The notes: generated from the letters alone by a model not told the origin. A stretch of 64,000 bases of DNA from Alphaproteobacteria bacterium (GCA_021775805.1 JAJFHD010000068.1:44409-108408), one strand, 5' to 3'. Positions 1-8,971 are shown, counted from the stretch's first letter. Numbers and translations are program-made.

Positions 1-851
1 TCGGCAATAGCGCTGCCGATCGTCGACACGACTTCTGCGATGCCGTGGGCGGAATCTCCGAAGAACGCCTCCTGCGGACGACGGAACTGTCTTGTCCACA
101 GGAGTTTGCCGGATCTGACGTCCACGAAGTCCGTATCGAGTATCCAATGGCCGTCGGTTTGCCGCAGCGTGCCGCTGACGCAATAGTCGACATTGAATGC
201 CGCTCGAACCATGCCGATATCGACAATTCGTCTCGCCAGCACACGGCTCGATAGATGGGAAATTACGTGCAGAAGATTCGACCGGGACAAAGTGCGGCAG
301 GTCTCTTCGGCAAGCCAGTCTCCCATGATTGCATCGTTTTTGGATCCGCCGATGACCCGAAACGGCAGGATTGCTATCGACGGGACAATCTGCGTCTCCG
401 GCAGTTTCGCTTCCATGCTGTACATGGCGTAGAGCTGACTGGGGTTGTCTCTTATCGCGCTAAGCCATCGCTGATATTGAGCAACGGGAATGTCGAGGCC
501 ATCGAGGAACACACCGGCCCCCGGCCGGCCAAGGTACTCCACTCTCGTCAAATCGATGGTGACATCGGCGTTGGTCGACCGAAACAGCTGATCGAAACGG
601 CTTCCGATCCGGTTTTTTATGTCCGAAAGCGCTCTGCGAAGGTTTTGACGGCCGGATTCGTAACTTGAGGCGCCCCACAAGGTTTCCTGTAAAAACGTCC
701 TTGAGCGACGGCCAAATGGTGCAGTTACCAGTAGAGCAATCAGCGCTTTGTGTTTGTTGCCTGTGAGGTCGAATTGTTCGCCTGATGCCGATTGCACAAA
801 ACATGCACCGAATAAATTGACCGCCAATATTTTCTTGCTTTGTTTTGTCAT
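1..851 (-). CDS. winged-helix (BTAD/SARP-like) regulator with TolB-like domain, 3' part outside window
   Basis: The minus-strand frame is open from an ATG at 851 to the window edge, about 283 codons without a stop. The start follows a GGAGG directly, which is closer than usual. Residues 1-110 resemble the SARP/BTAD-type winged helix: a '..LTGNKHKALIALL..' opening, a tryptophan followed by '..SGRQNLRRALSDIK..', and a short strand. From about residue 150 the sequence ('IVPSIAILPF', then alternating strands ending in a '..GKLLWTRQF' strand) resembles the TolB-N/FlgO-like domain of adenylate-cyclase-type transcriptional regulators. Family members usually carry TPRs further on; here that part is cut off. 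It is divergent from the cluster at 1030-8819, so it is the likely regulator of it (inference). Confidence 0.72.
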   Translation of the reverse strand, partial: MTKQSKKILAVNLFGACFVQSASGEQFDLTGNKHKALIALLVTAPFGRRSRTFLQETLWGASSYESGRQNLRRALSDIKNRIGSRFDQLFRSTNADVTIDLTRVEYLGRPGAGVFLDGLDIPVAQYQRWLSAIRDNPSQLYAMYSMEAKLPETQIVPSIAILPFRVIGGSKNDAIMGDWLAEETCRTLSRSNLLHVISHLSSRVLARRIVDIGMVRAAFNVDYCVSGTLRQTDGHWILDTDFVDVRSGKLLWTRQFRRPQEAFFGDSAHGIAEVVSTIGSAIA

Positions 852-1029
852 TCCTCCAGCCCCATGCAGGTTTTGACTGTCTGTATTGTCAGCAATTGTT
901 GCCCATCCCAGTTATCGGTAGCACCGGATGTCGACGTTGCCAATTGCCCTCACACTTTTTTCACGCCTGCCAACTCACCCGGAGTGCATACGCTACAGAC
1001 CCAAACAGCATGTTCGAGGTGATGAGCAA

Positions 1030-1239
1030 ATGGCGGAAGACGAGTTGGACACAAGCGTAAAGGACTTGATGGACTTTTTTCTAAGGTGGCCGGAATTCAA
1101 GGACACGGCGGCTGAAATCGCGACGCTTCCAAATCTCTCCAACAGACAACAAGTGGTCATTCACTGGCTGATCGTGCTTGCGGACCGCATCGGGCAGGCA
1201 GACCTGTCGCCTGGCCAGCCGCCTCCCTCCGAGTTCTGA
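1030..1239 (+). CDS. small acidic protein of unknown function (69 aa)
   Basis: A 69-residue reading frame starts at the ATG at 1030. An earlier in-frame ATG (928) gives a basic, low-complexity extension that does not look coding. The protein is predicted helical and amphipathic, with a hydrophobic stretch near the middle ('VVIHWLIVLADRIG') and a proline-rich tail. I recognise no family. It is divergent from the TolB-like regulator and is the first gene of the rightward cluster, so it could be a small accessory or immunity protein; that is only position-based inference. The 203 bases after it hold nothing I can name before the next gene. Confidence 0.5.
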   Translation: MAEDELDTSVKDLMDFFLRWPEFKDTAAEIATLPNLSNRQQVVIHWLIVLADRIGQADLSPGQPPPSEF

Positions 1240-1442
1240 TCATCCCTCTGCAAGGCTGCCAATTGTGATGCCCGACACCTGATGCCGCGTGTCTGGGAGG
1301 CAATTTCACCTGTCTGTAAGCAGTCGTTTCGACCGGCGGCGAAGAATTCACGTCTTATTCACGACCGAGTTTTTGTTGTGCCGACTAGTTTGCTGTGTGC
1401 GCTGATACGAAGAGTCAAACAACAGATTAGGAGGGTGAGCAA

Positions 1443-1838
1443 ATGGCCGGATACATAATTAAATTCGATAGGAATGGAGACGAACCAATGTGTCGTCTCG
1501 AATTCGGGCACGCCAACACTGCAAATTACTGGATATACAAGTTCGTTCCCAACAGTCCCAATCCAGAACTTCTGGCGTCGGGGATTGTGACTGGTGGAGA
1601 GGACCCGGAACATGCCCTCGGCGGCTCGGCGGCAGATCTTGACGGCGCCGGCATCACGATTGTTGCGCGTTTTATTTCGCCTCTGATTGATGCGCAAGGA
1701 CCCGAGAACTTCGCCAGTCTCACCGTGAGCTTCCTTCAGAATACCGGCGAGGCTGCGGGAAGCCCGCGGACGACGACGCTGCCCTTGAAGAACGGCGTGG
1801 CGGCATTCGACGTCCGCTACAGATTTTCGGCAGCGTGA
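1443..1838 (+). CDS. hypothetical protein (131 aa), predicted all-beta
   Basis: ATG at 1443 is preceded by AGGAGGG at good spacing. The 131-residue product has no signal peptide or membrane segment and alternates short hydrophobic strands with glycine- and asparagine-rich turns, suggesting a small beta-sandwich. No family was recognised. It lies 13 bp upstream of the outer-membrane-like gene at 1852, whose own AGGAGG overlaps this stop region, so the two are very likely co-transcribed. It may be a carbohydrate- or surface-binding accessory protein of the cluster, but the sequence gives no motif proving that. Confidence 0.65.
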   Translation: MAGYIIKFDRNGDEPMCRLEFGHANTANYWIYKFVPNSPNPELLASGIVTGGEDPEHALGGSAADLDGAGITIVARFISPLIDAQGPENFASLTVSFLQNTGEAAGSPRTTTLPLKNGVAAFDVRYRFSAA

Positions 1839-1851
1839 AAGGAGGTCTGAC

Positions 1852-2982
1852 ATGAAACGAGCACAAATAATCAGTCTGATTTCTGCAGCACTGTCTGTTG
1901 CCTTGCCTGTTGCCAAGGCAGGCGCTCAGGCCGGTGACACCGTATCGGCGATCAATGAGGTGGCAGACGTGCCGGAAGTCGATGTCTCTGTTCCGAAGTC
2001 ACCGGCATTCACGGTTCTCGGCATTTCACCGCAGAATGCAACAAACCCCGCCACCGTCACCGAACTCGGCGCTTCTCTGTTGAATGTTGTCGACAAGAAC
2101 GGCGACCTTCAAACCGGCGTTGCCTTCGAAACCAATCCGTATCTGCTGTTCAAAGGGGCCTCGGTTTCGCTTGGCGATTATCAGAACAACTATGCAACGC
2201 GGCTGTTGACCAACACTCAGTTCTCCTTTGCGACCGCCAAGGCGACGGAAAACTCCAATGAATCTATGCAAATAGCCTTGGGACTGCACGTGACGCCGTG
2301 GACAGAAGAGGCTCATGATCCACGGCGCAACAAAAAATATCTCAACTGCCTAGAAGAGGTATTCCGCGCGGTGCCGAAGCCGAACAACAGGGATATCCCT
2401 CGTCCTGAAGACGATGGCCCGGCCGTCAACAGGCGCGTTGACGACGAGAAACTTCTACGTGAGGCGCTGGGTGAAAAAAGGTGCAAAACCAATTATGCCG
2501 AGGCGTTCAACAACCCGTCCGCCTGGACCCTGGGTGTCACACCGACCGCGATCAGCAAGTCCGGATCGCTTGACGATCTCGATTGGGCAGGCCTTGCGGT
2601 CTGGAGCACCTTGGGACTGCGACTCGACACGAAACCACTTGGTGTTGAGAGCCAGTTCATCCTGCACGGCCGCGTCCGGCTCGACGAGGTCGTGGCAGAC
2701 ACCGCGGTCGCGGGCACGTTTGTCGAACAGGATACCGGTGTCGTTGCGGCCCGGTTCCGCACGGGCTCGACGATCTGGAACATGTCGGCGGAGGCGGCCT
2801 ATTTCTATACGGACCGGGACAAAGGCAGCGATGACTCCTATTCCCAAGTGACCGGCGGCTTCGAGTTCCGGATGACGGATGGCGTCTGGCTGGAAGCCGA
2901 GGCCGGTCGAACGCTCGGCAAATCCGGCGACGACGATACCTTCGGCAACATCTCGGTGAAATGGAATCTGGGTGCACAGTGA
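1852..2982 (+). CDS. putative outer-membrane beta-barrel protein (376 aa)
   Basis: A strong Shine-Dalgarno (AAGGAGG) precedes ATG 1852. Residues 1-26 form a Sec signal peptide (basic n-region, hydrophobic core, A-K-A-G-A-Q-A cleavage area). The mature protein has a proline-rich segment followed by many alternating amphipathic strands. The C-terminal 150 residues ('..GGFEFRMTDGVWLEAEAGRTLG..ISVKWNLG') have the strand-turn periodicity of an outer-membrane barrel. A central charged stretch with two cysteines may be a periplasmic or surface loop. No exact family was recognised. It shares an operon with 1443-1838 and probably with the small membrane gene 65 bp downstream. Confidence 0.65.
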   Translation: MKRAQIISLISAALSVALPVAKAGAQAGDTVSAINEVADVPEVDVSVPKSPAFTVLGISPQNATNPATVTELGASLLNVVDKNGDLQTGVAFETNPYLLFKGASVSLGDYQNNYATRLLTNTQFSFATAKATENSNESMQIALGLHVTPWTEEAHDPRRNKKYLNCLEEVFRAVPKPNNRDIPRPEDDGPAVNRRVDDEKLLREALGEKRCKTNYAEAFNNPSAWTLGVTPTAISKSGSLDDLDWAGLAVWSTLGLRLDTKPLGVESQFILHGRVRLDEVVADTAVAGTFVEQDTGVVAARFRTGSTIWNMSAEAAYFYTDRDKGSDDSYSQVTGGFEFRMTDGVWLEAEAGRTLGKSGDDDTFGNISVKWNLGAQ

Positions 2983-3046
2983 GGCCCATGGTTGTTCCGC
3001 GAACACCAGAACTCTCACGCAAATAAATGGAGAAGAGGAGAACATC

Positions 3047-3304
3047 ATGGCGAAGATGAAATCAGGCGCACCGGCACAAAAAGTGACCTTTGCGGCAGCG
3101 GCTGCTGCGTTTGCCACGGTCATTGTCTCAGTCTTTGGGGACGCGGTCCCCGGATTGAACTTGAAGCAGTTCCAGGCCGAGTTCGTGACTGTGATCACGT
3201 TCTTAGCCGGTTACATGATGCCGCCGGCGGCAACCGACGCGATCATGCCGTCGTCTGCAATCGAGCAGATCGACAGTGTCACCAAGCAGACCGAAATCGC
3301 TTGA
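3047..3304 (+). CDS. small hydrophobic protein, holin-like (85 aa)
   Basis: The frame is open from 2972, but ATG 3047 follows GAAGAGGAG and gives a sensible 85-residue protein. It has a short basic N-terminus, an alanine-rich hydrophobic segment (about residues 13-33), a second hydrophobic segment (about 45-62) and a short polar tail. Two close transmembrane helices with charged ends is the layout of small phage holins, and two cell-wall hydrolases without signal peptides are encoded downstream. A holin role is inference from size, topology and neighbours; there is no diagnostic holin motif. A terminator follows 54 bp after the stop. Confidence 0.6.
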   Translation: MAKMKSGAPAQKVTFAAAAAAFATVIVSVFGDAVPGLNLKQFQAEFVTVITFLAGYMMPPAATDAIMPSSAIEQIDSVTKQTEIA

Positions 3305-3358
3305 GTAGAACGTCTGGCGAATCCGGGTCCGTTGCGACGGACAATCACACCCTTGGAC

Positions 3359-3394
3359 GACCGCGTGAGTAAACCTCACGCGGTCTTGTCGTTT
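3359..3394 (+). terminator. rho-independent-type terminator
   Basis: Perfect 11-bp stem (GACCGCGTGAG / CTCACGCGGTC) with a 5-nt loop, followed by the T-rich TTGTCGTTT. It ends the transcription unit of the small membrane gene and separates it from the large hydrolase genes. Confidence 0.75.
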
Positions 3395-3448
3395 CTACAC
3401 AGCGCTTGCGTCCCGGAGATGGCATAGCCGTCCAACAGAATTCAGCAG

Positions 3449-3607
3449 ATGCGGGAGCAAAAATTACCTCGTTCGAATTCACGACTTTTTCACGGCAGGG
3501 ATGGGGACACTTCTCCTAGCGTTATCGAGCAGATCGAAACAGAAGATCTGCAGGATGGCGGAAAACCCGGCCCCGGTTTCTTCGCCAAGTCCTTCCTGAA
3601 AACTTGA
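3449..3607 (+). CDS. possible 52-residue leader ORF
   Basis: An ATG at 3449 opens a 52-codon frame that ends in TGA at 3605-3607, directly before the large hydrolase gene. The product is polar, with a short 'SVIEQIETEDLQDGG' helix and a 'PGFFAKSF' tail. Codon choice looks coding in its second half, but no good ribosome site precedes the ATG and no family is recognised. A similar 'IEQID' string ends the small membrane protein upstream, which may be chance. It could be a coupled leader peptide or an unexpressed frame. Confidence 0.3.
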   Translation: MREQKLPRSNSRLFHGRDGDTSPSVIEQIETEDLQDGGKPGPGFFAKSFLKT

Positions 3608-3628
3608 GTGGCCAGCGGGAGTGTCGGC

Positions 3629-6115
3629 ATGACGGAGAGAAGTTCAATCGGTGCATTCGAAACTGCATTGGCAAACGAGGAATTCGAAACGGCGGAAGAT
3701 ATCCTTCGGGAGATCACCGAAACGGCACCGGCCGACTCCCAGAAACAGCCATTTTCCGCCTCCGTACATATCAAGGAAAACTACATCGAACCTGCGGGAG
3801 AGGGACTGGAAAGTGATATTGCGGTTCCGCTCGCAAACGACCTTTCGCGAAAGCTCCGGAATGCACGTTACTGGTTCAAAACCAGGTTCGGATTTTCCGG
3901 GATCAAGATTGTGTCGGAAGGTGACAGCTGGTTTCAGTATCCGGTTCTGCTCGACGATATCATCGACGACCTGTCGGGAGACCGGGACAAAGCGGTTTAC
4001 TCCCTGGGGGCTGCAGGCGATCTGCTTGCGGACATGGTCATGCAGCGGCAGTATCTTGCCGCACTCAGCGAGACCGGCGCTCACGTGTTTCTGATCTCGG
4101 GGGGTGGAAACGATGTGCTCGGCGAAGGCGCATTAAAGCGCGTTCTCAAGCGGTATGAGCCGGACGCAAGCCCTGAAGACCTTATTGACACGGAAGCCGC
4201 CGATGCCGTGCTCATGGAAGTCGTTGGCCACTATCGGTCAATTCTGGACGATGTCACACGGCATCATCCCGGCGTTCAGACTTTCGGTCACGCCTACGAT
4301 CTTCCATTTCCGCGCAGAGACGGCAAATGGCTGGGCATCCCGCTTGATGCGTTCGATATTCCGCTGGAAACGGGACGAGACGTCATAAAGATTCTCGTCG
4401 ACCGGTTCGCATCAGCGCTTCAACAGCTTGCGGCAGAGTACACGCGGTTCACATTCGTCGACGTGCGGGGAACGGTCGGAAACAACCATCGTAACTGGTA
4501 CGATGAACTTCATCCGAAGAGCACGGGGTTTGCCCGCGCGGCGCTGCCATTCCGGGAGGCAATTGATTCATACGCCACTGGAATCGACCTGGAAGCGGGA
4601 ACGGCATTTGACGTGTCGCGTTCCGCACTCGAAAGCGGAACGAAAAAGATTGTGCTCGATCCCGGTCACGGGGGCGCGCCGCCACCGTCGGTTTTCAAGG
4701 GATCAAGCTGGAACAATGCCATAGGGCCCAATGGTACCCTTGAAAAAACCCTGTCCTTCGACGTCTGCAAACGCGCGGCTGAATTCCTGCGCACGCGAGG
4801 CTATCAGGTCGAGTTGACGCGGACCGAAGATGTCAACGTTGGACTGAAAGATCGTGCCCTGGTCGCAAAACAGATCAGAGCGGACGCCTTCGTGTCCGTG
4901 CATTTCAACGCGTCCAACCAGCATACGGCTCAAGGGACGGAAACCTGGATTGCCGTCAATGCAAGCTCGGTGTCGCATTCCCTGGCGCAATCTGTGCAGG
5001 CGGCGATGGTCGCGGCACTCGGGCACAGAGACCGTGGCCTAAAGCGGCGAAACCTCGGTGTCATTCGTCGGGACCGGCATGCGCCGAACACGGCGGCCGT
5101 CCTACATGAGGTCAGTTTCATGGACCGTGCGGACGAGGAGGCAAAGCTGCGAACGATGTCCTACCGGGAAAAGATCGCGCGGGCCATCGCCGACGGCGTC
5201 GACGCTTTCCTGAGCGATGAATTCGAAACATCTTTCTTCGAAACGGATGAGTTTGAGATCGGCGATGCGATTGAAGACAGCGCAGACAGGCGATCTCTGA
5301 CTGTGCCGGCCCATCTGGGGTACGCAGAGGCGCCGGTTTTGCCGGATCGCCAGGGTGGCCACGAAATTCCGGATCCGGCCGCTGGTTCGCGACACAGAGG
5401 AGGGCATCTTCTCGCGGATGCTGACACCTATGCGGCAGATCCCGATCTGGGCGGAAGTATTTCACGGTCTTCCAGACCATTCATAGATGACCTGTTGCGT
5501 GGAATTGTGTCTCGGGTTTCAACAGATGGTGGTCCGGGGCCCGATACCGCAGATGACCGGAATGAGTTTTCGGATGTGCCGATTGGCGATCCGTTTGATT
5601 TCGACGCAATCGGCCGTGATCCGACAGCGGGAAGGCCATCTTTGGAGCTCGAATTCTCCGGTCTAGAGAGCGGTGGATTCGACTACGCTGCGTTTGAAGC
5701 GTTCATCGACGATCTTAATCTGCGGTACTTTCAACCGCACGAGTTTCTGGTCATGGGCGGCAGCAATCAGAGCGGGCCGTGTGCCGGCAAAAACAGACTG
5801 CCGCCGAAGTCGCTCTGGCCCCGTCTCACAAACAGCGCACAGATGCTCGACGAAATCAGGCATCGCCTGGGGGCACCGGTCCGGATTTTGTCCTGTTACC
5901 GCAGCCCACAATACAATGTGTGCATCGATGGTGCATCGGGCAGCCTGCACAAGCAGTTCAATGCCATCGATTGGCGTTGCAGTGCCGGAACGTCGTCAAC
6001 CTGGCGTGGTGTGGCCCGTGAGGTGAGGGATTCTCACTCGCGATTCAGGGGCGGTATCGGCCTCTATTCCAGCTTCGTTCATATCGATACGCGCGGTTAC
6101 AACGCGAACTGGTAA
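3629..6115 (+). CDS. three-enzyme fusion: SGNH-like hydrolase + Amidase_3 + peptidase M15
   Basis: The frame also has a GTG at 3608, but ATG 3629 has GGGAG seven bases upstream, giving 828 residues. The N-terminus is helical and lacks a signal peptide. Residues about 85-315 look like an SGNH/GDSL hydrolase: GDSW with Ser100, GGGND with Asn161, and D-E-L-H with Asp292/His295. Residues about 340-530 match N-acetylmuramoyl-L-alanine amidase type 3, with the zinc ligands His347 (DPGHGG), Glu372 and His425 (VHFNAS). After an acidic linker, residues about 700-828 match peptidase M15 with His774, Asp781 and His818. The protein should cut murein at two or three bond types. Lacking an export signal, it would need a holin or another release route. 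The gene at 6159 starts 43 bp downstream. Confidence 0.88.
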   Translation: MTERSSIGAFETALANEEFETAEDILREITETAPADSQKQPFSASVHIKENYIEPAGEGLESDIAVPLANDLSRKLRNARYWFKTRFGFSGIKIVSEGDSWFQYPVLLDDIIDDLSGDRDKAVYSLGAAGDLLADMVMQRQYLAALSETGAHVFLISGGGNDVLGEGALKRVLKRYEPDASPEDLIDTEAADAVLMEVVGHYRSILDDVTRHHPGVQTFGHAYDLPFPRRDGKWLGIPLDAFDIPLETGRDVIKILVDRFASALQQLAAEYTRFTFVDVRGTVGNNHRNWYDELHPKSTGFARAALPFREAIDSYATGIDLEAGTAFDVSRSALESGTKKIVLDPGHGGAPPPSVFKGSSWNNAIGPNGTLEKTLSFDVCKRAAEFLRTRGYQVELTRTEDVNVGLKDRALVAKQIRADAFVSVHFNASNQHTAQGTETWIAVNASSVSHSLAQSVQAAMVAALGHRDRGLKRRNLGVIRRDRHAPNTAAVLHEVSFMDRADEEAKLRTMSYREKIARAIADGVDAFLSDEFETSFFETDEFEIGDAIEDSADRRSLTVPAHLGYAEAPVLPDRQGGHEIPDPAAGSRHRGGHLLADADTYAADPDLGGSISRSSRPFIDDLLRGIVSRVSTDGGPGPDTADDRNEFSDVPIGDPFDFDAIGRDPTAGRPSLELEFSGLESGGFDYAAFEAFIDDLNLRYFQPHEFLVMGGSNQSGPCAGKNRLPPKSLWPRLTNSAQMLDEIRHRLGAPVRILSCYRSPQYNVCIDGASGSLHKQFNAIDWRCSAGTSSTWRGVAREVRDSHSRFRGGIGLYSSFVHIDTRGYNANW

Positions 6116-6158
6116 CGCGTTGGTCGGACTGAATCCAATAAAGACAGCGAGTGAGACA

Positions 6159-8819
6159 ATGATCGATCTTGATATTCCCTTTATCGACCCGCGCAATGCC
6201 GACGAGGTTCGGCGCGCCGAACAGGCAGTGCTGCGTTCGGTGGACGATCCCGCCGTGATGGCGGACGGATGGCGCAATGTTCGGCAGGAACTGGCCGGCG
6301 GGCCGGTCGCGGCAGACGGTGCCCTTGAAGCACAGATTGCCGAGTGGACAACGGCTCCTGCCGCCCTTCTCGAGATTCTGGCTACTCATCGCAAGAGTGT
6401 TGCGCGCGTGCTGGTGTCGGACGGGGTCGACTTTCGAAACCGGCGGGGAAACTGGAACGGTACCGGTTTCCTTGTCGGGCCGAACCTCTTTCTGACGAAC
6501 CACCATGTCATCAATAGTCCCGATGTGGCCCGGAAAGCCGAGATAGAGTTCGGCTATGAAACACCCGTGCGGGCTCTGCTCGACGTCGCCGTCAGCGAGG
6601 CGCCGGCTGTCCAGTCATTTGCGCTCGACCCCGCGAGGCTGTTTGTCACCAGCCCGGTTCAGAATGGCGGATTGGATTTCACCCTTGTCTGGATCGACAG
6701 TGAAGCCGCCCGCCGTTTCGGCTTCATTCCGATGGGGCGGGGGTCATACAAAGTGTCTAAGCGCGAACCCACTTATGTGATTCATCACCCGGAGGGAAGG
6801 AAGAAAGAGGCGTCACTCGACGATACCGAATTGTTGGGTGACAACCATGCGGTTATTCACTACGCCGCGGATACAAAAAGCGGTTCTTCCGGCAGCCCGG
6901 TTTTCAACAAACACGGAGGCCTGGTGGCCCTTCATCATGCCGGCCCGGCGACCTCCAAGGTCAGGGCAGTTTATCCCGATACCAGCGCCAGATTGAACGA
7001 CGGCCGACAGACCAGCAATCTCAACGAAGGCATCAAGATTGCTGCCATCGCAGTCTTCCTGGAACGATTGTCGCAAAGGGTGGATGAAAAAGCACCGCAG
7101 GCCAAAGAAGTTCTCAAGCAGATCGGCGAGTCCGATACGGTGACAGGATACTTTGGCGTCCTGGGCCGCGAGAGCGATGCCGACACCGACTACGAACTGG
7201 TTGTAGACCTCCACAAGGGAAAAGAACACGATCTGGACATCGGCTTCTGGAACATCAGGTGGTTCAACAACACCTGGGACGAACCAGGCCGCCTCGAGGC
7301 TGTTGCGCGGGTCATTGTCGATCTGAACCTCGACGTGTGGGGATTGAGCGAGGTTTCTCCCACTGCCGTCACGAAACTCGTTGAGTACATTCATCGGGCA
7401 TTCGGACAGAACTATCTGGCCGGATTTTCCGAACCGGATGCTTCCCAGGGCAAACAATCGACCGCGATGATCTGGAAAGAAACGACGGTCGAAGGCAGTC
7501 GGGAGGAGTGGCCTGAGGATCTTCATCGGCTGTTCGTTGCCGACAGCCACGACAGTTTGGGCCTGGAGGCGGTCCATGGCAGGATTTTCAACCGCTATCC
7601 GGGTTTGTTCCGCTTCAAGAGTAAGAGCGGTGATGTCGACGTCTATGTCGTTCCCCTTCATTTGAAGGCGAAATCAGAGGGTTCCCTTCGGCGCAGGCTT
7701 GCGAGCAGGATTCTCGTTCATGCTGTGGACAAGATGATTACCGAGCACGGCAGGCACCGCGACTGGATCCTGGCAGGAGATCTCAACGCCACGCTTGCGA
7801 GTGGCGACCTCGATCACCTGTCGCGTGACGGTTTCGTTCCTCTGGGTGCCAAAGACGAAGCGTCGGGGGCATTCACCTACCTCAGATCGCCACACAGCAT
7901 GATCGACCGAATCTTCGTGTCTCAGAACATGCGCAAGGTGTTGGATGACGACGATATTCTGATCGTCGCGCACGACAACGTCCTCGACAAGTTCGTCCCG
8001 GATGTCTCCGACCATCGGCCGATTGCGATGCGGCTGTCCTTGACCGGCACCAACCGTCGCTTTGGGGAAAACGATGTTGGCGCGCTGTTCGACAGAGTGG
8101 TGGGCCGCGACACTGTCGCTGCGGACGGGCGAGGCGAGGGATGCAACTGCGACCCAACCCGAATTGCAATAGAATGGATCTCCGATGGGTTGAACAAACG
8201 GGAATTCATGATCGCGAACGCGCGCAGCTTTTCGCGCCTTCGCGATGTTGTGAACCGCCGATTGAACGGAGAATACGGGGCGGCGTTCAAAGCGCTAACC
8301 GACCGCGATTTCTGGGCGGTTGTCTATACTGAAGCCGGCCTGAGAAACGGTAACGTCGACCCCCAGGCCACCCACAGCGAAGGTGAGCGCGGTCTCCTGC
8401 CACTGCCATCCAACATCCGTTTCTGGAACGGCGCCGATGCGCCGGACTGGAACAGGCTCACGACACTTCACGACAACCTGTTTCATTATGGGCTGTATAT
8501 GGGCCAGCTGAAAAACAAGGCTGTCAGGCGCTTCCCTGCCGGGATGCTGTATCGGGATCTGTTTGCATATGAAGGTATCGACGGCGACTCTGCCCGGGAA
8601 GCGACGCTGCTGACCGGTATCATTCACGGGTACTTTCTGGACAGCAACTATGGTGCGGGAACCGCCCCAATCGAGCATGTGCTGGACGGCATCGCCAATA
8701 ATCTGGCTGTCGACCGTATTCTACAGCACTCGGGCTATGTTCATGCCGGAACATCCATCCTGAGAAACAGACAGTTGAACCTGGAGGCTGCGAACCGCGA
8801 TTTTCGGTCATTCTTGTAA
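6159..8819 (+). CDS. trypsin-like protease fused to EEP (DNase-I-like) nuclease and a transglycosylase-like C-terminus
   Basis: ATG 6159 gives 886 residues; a TTG at 6120 is an alternative start. No signal peptide is seen. Residues about 1-85 are helical and unassigned. Residues about 90-280 are a chymotrypsin/trypsin-fold protease with His116 (NHHV), Asp173 and Ser244 (GSSGSP). Residues about 360-630 are an endonuclease/exonuclease/phosphatase domain: Asn365, Glu398, Asp541-x-Asn543 (GDLN) and the terminal SDH pair Asp618/His619. Around Glu725, 'YTEAG..SEGERGLLPLP' looks like the E..G-A-R-G-L-M-Q-L core of lytic transglycosylases; this third assignment is tentative. The all-hydrolase composition and position after the murein hydrolase suggest an effector that degrades protein and nucleic acid (inference). 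Confidence 0.85.
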   Translation: MIDLDIPFIDPRNADEVRRAEQAVLRSVDDPAVMADGWRNVRQELAGGPVAADGALEAQIAEWTTAPAALLEILATHRKSVARVLVSDGVDFRNRRGNWNGTGFLVGPNLFLTNHHVINSPDVARKAEIEFGYETPVRALLDVAVSEAPAVQSFALDPARLFVTSPVQNGGLDFTLVWIDSEAARRFGFIPMGRGSYKVSKREPTYVIHHPEGRKKEASLDDTELLGDNHAVIHYAADTKSGSSGSPVFNKHGGLVALHHAGPATSKVRAVYPDTSARLNDGRQTSNLNEGIKIAAIAVFLERLSQRVDEKAPQAKEVLKQIGESDTVTGYFGVLGRESDADTDYELVVDLHKGKEHDLDIGFWNIRWFNNTWDEPGRLEAVARVIVDLNLDVWGLSEVSPTAVTKLVEYIHRAFGQNYLAGFSEPDASQGKQSTAMIWKETTVEGSREEWPEDLHRLFVADSHDSLGLEAVHGRIFNRYPGLFRFKSKSGDVDVYVVPLHLKAKSEGSLRRRLASRILVHAVDKMITEHGRHRDWILAGDLNATLASGDLDHLSRDGFVPLGAKDEASGAFTYLRSPHSMIDRIFVSQNMRKVLDDDDILIVAHDNVLDKFVPDVSDHRPIAMRLSLTGTNRRFGENDVGALFDRVVGRDTVAADGRGEGCNCDPTRIAIEWISDGLNKREFMIANARSFSRLRDVVNRRLNGEYGAAFKALTDRDFWAVVYTEAGLRNGNVDPQATHSEGERGLLPLPSNIRFWNGADAPDWNRLTTLHDNLFHYGLYMGQLKNKAVRRFPAGMLYRDLFAYEGIDGDSAREATLLTGIIHGYFLDSNYGAGTAPIEHVLDGIANNLAVDRILQHSGYVHAGTSILRNRQLNLEAANRDFRSFL

Positions 8820-8971
8820 CGACGAACTATTGTGCCAGATCGTCAGGATGGCCTCGGAAGTTGGAGGAAACATATATTGAGTATGGCGTTCAAGGTTCAG
8901 ATGCAATAGAATACAAGACTTCTAAAACTGAATACCAAATATTACTTACCAATAGTTCATAGGAGATCAAG

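Noticed and set aside
3047..8819. A prophage
   Set aside because: Holin-like and endolysin-like genes are present, but there is no integrase, terminase, portal, capsid or tail gene in the window, and the nuclease/protease fusion is not a standard phage protein. The part left of the window is unseen.
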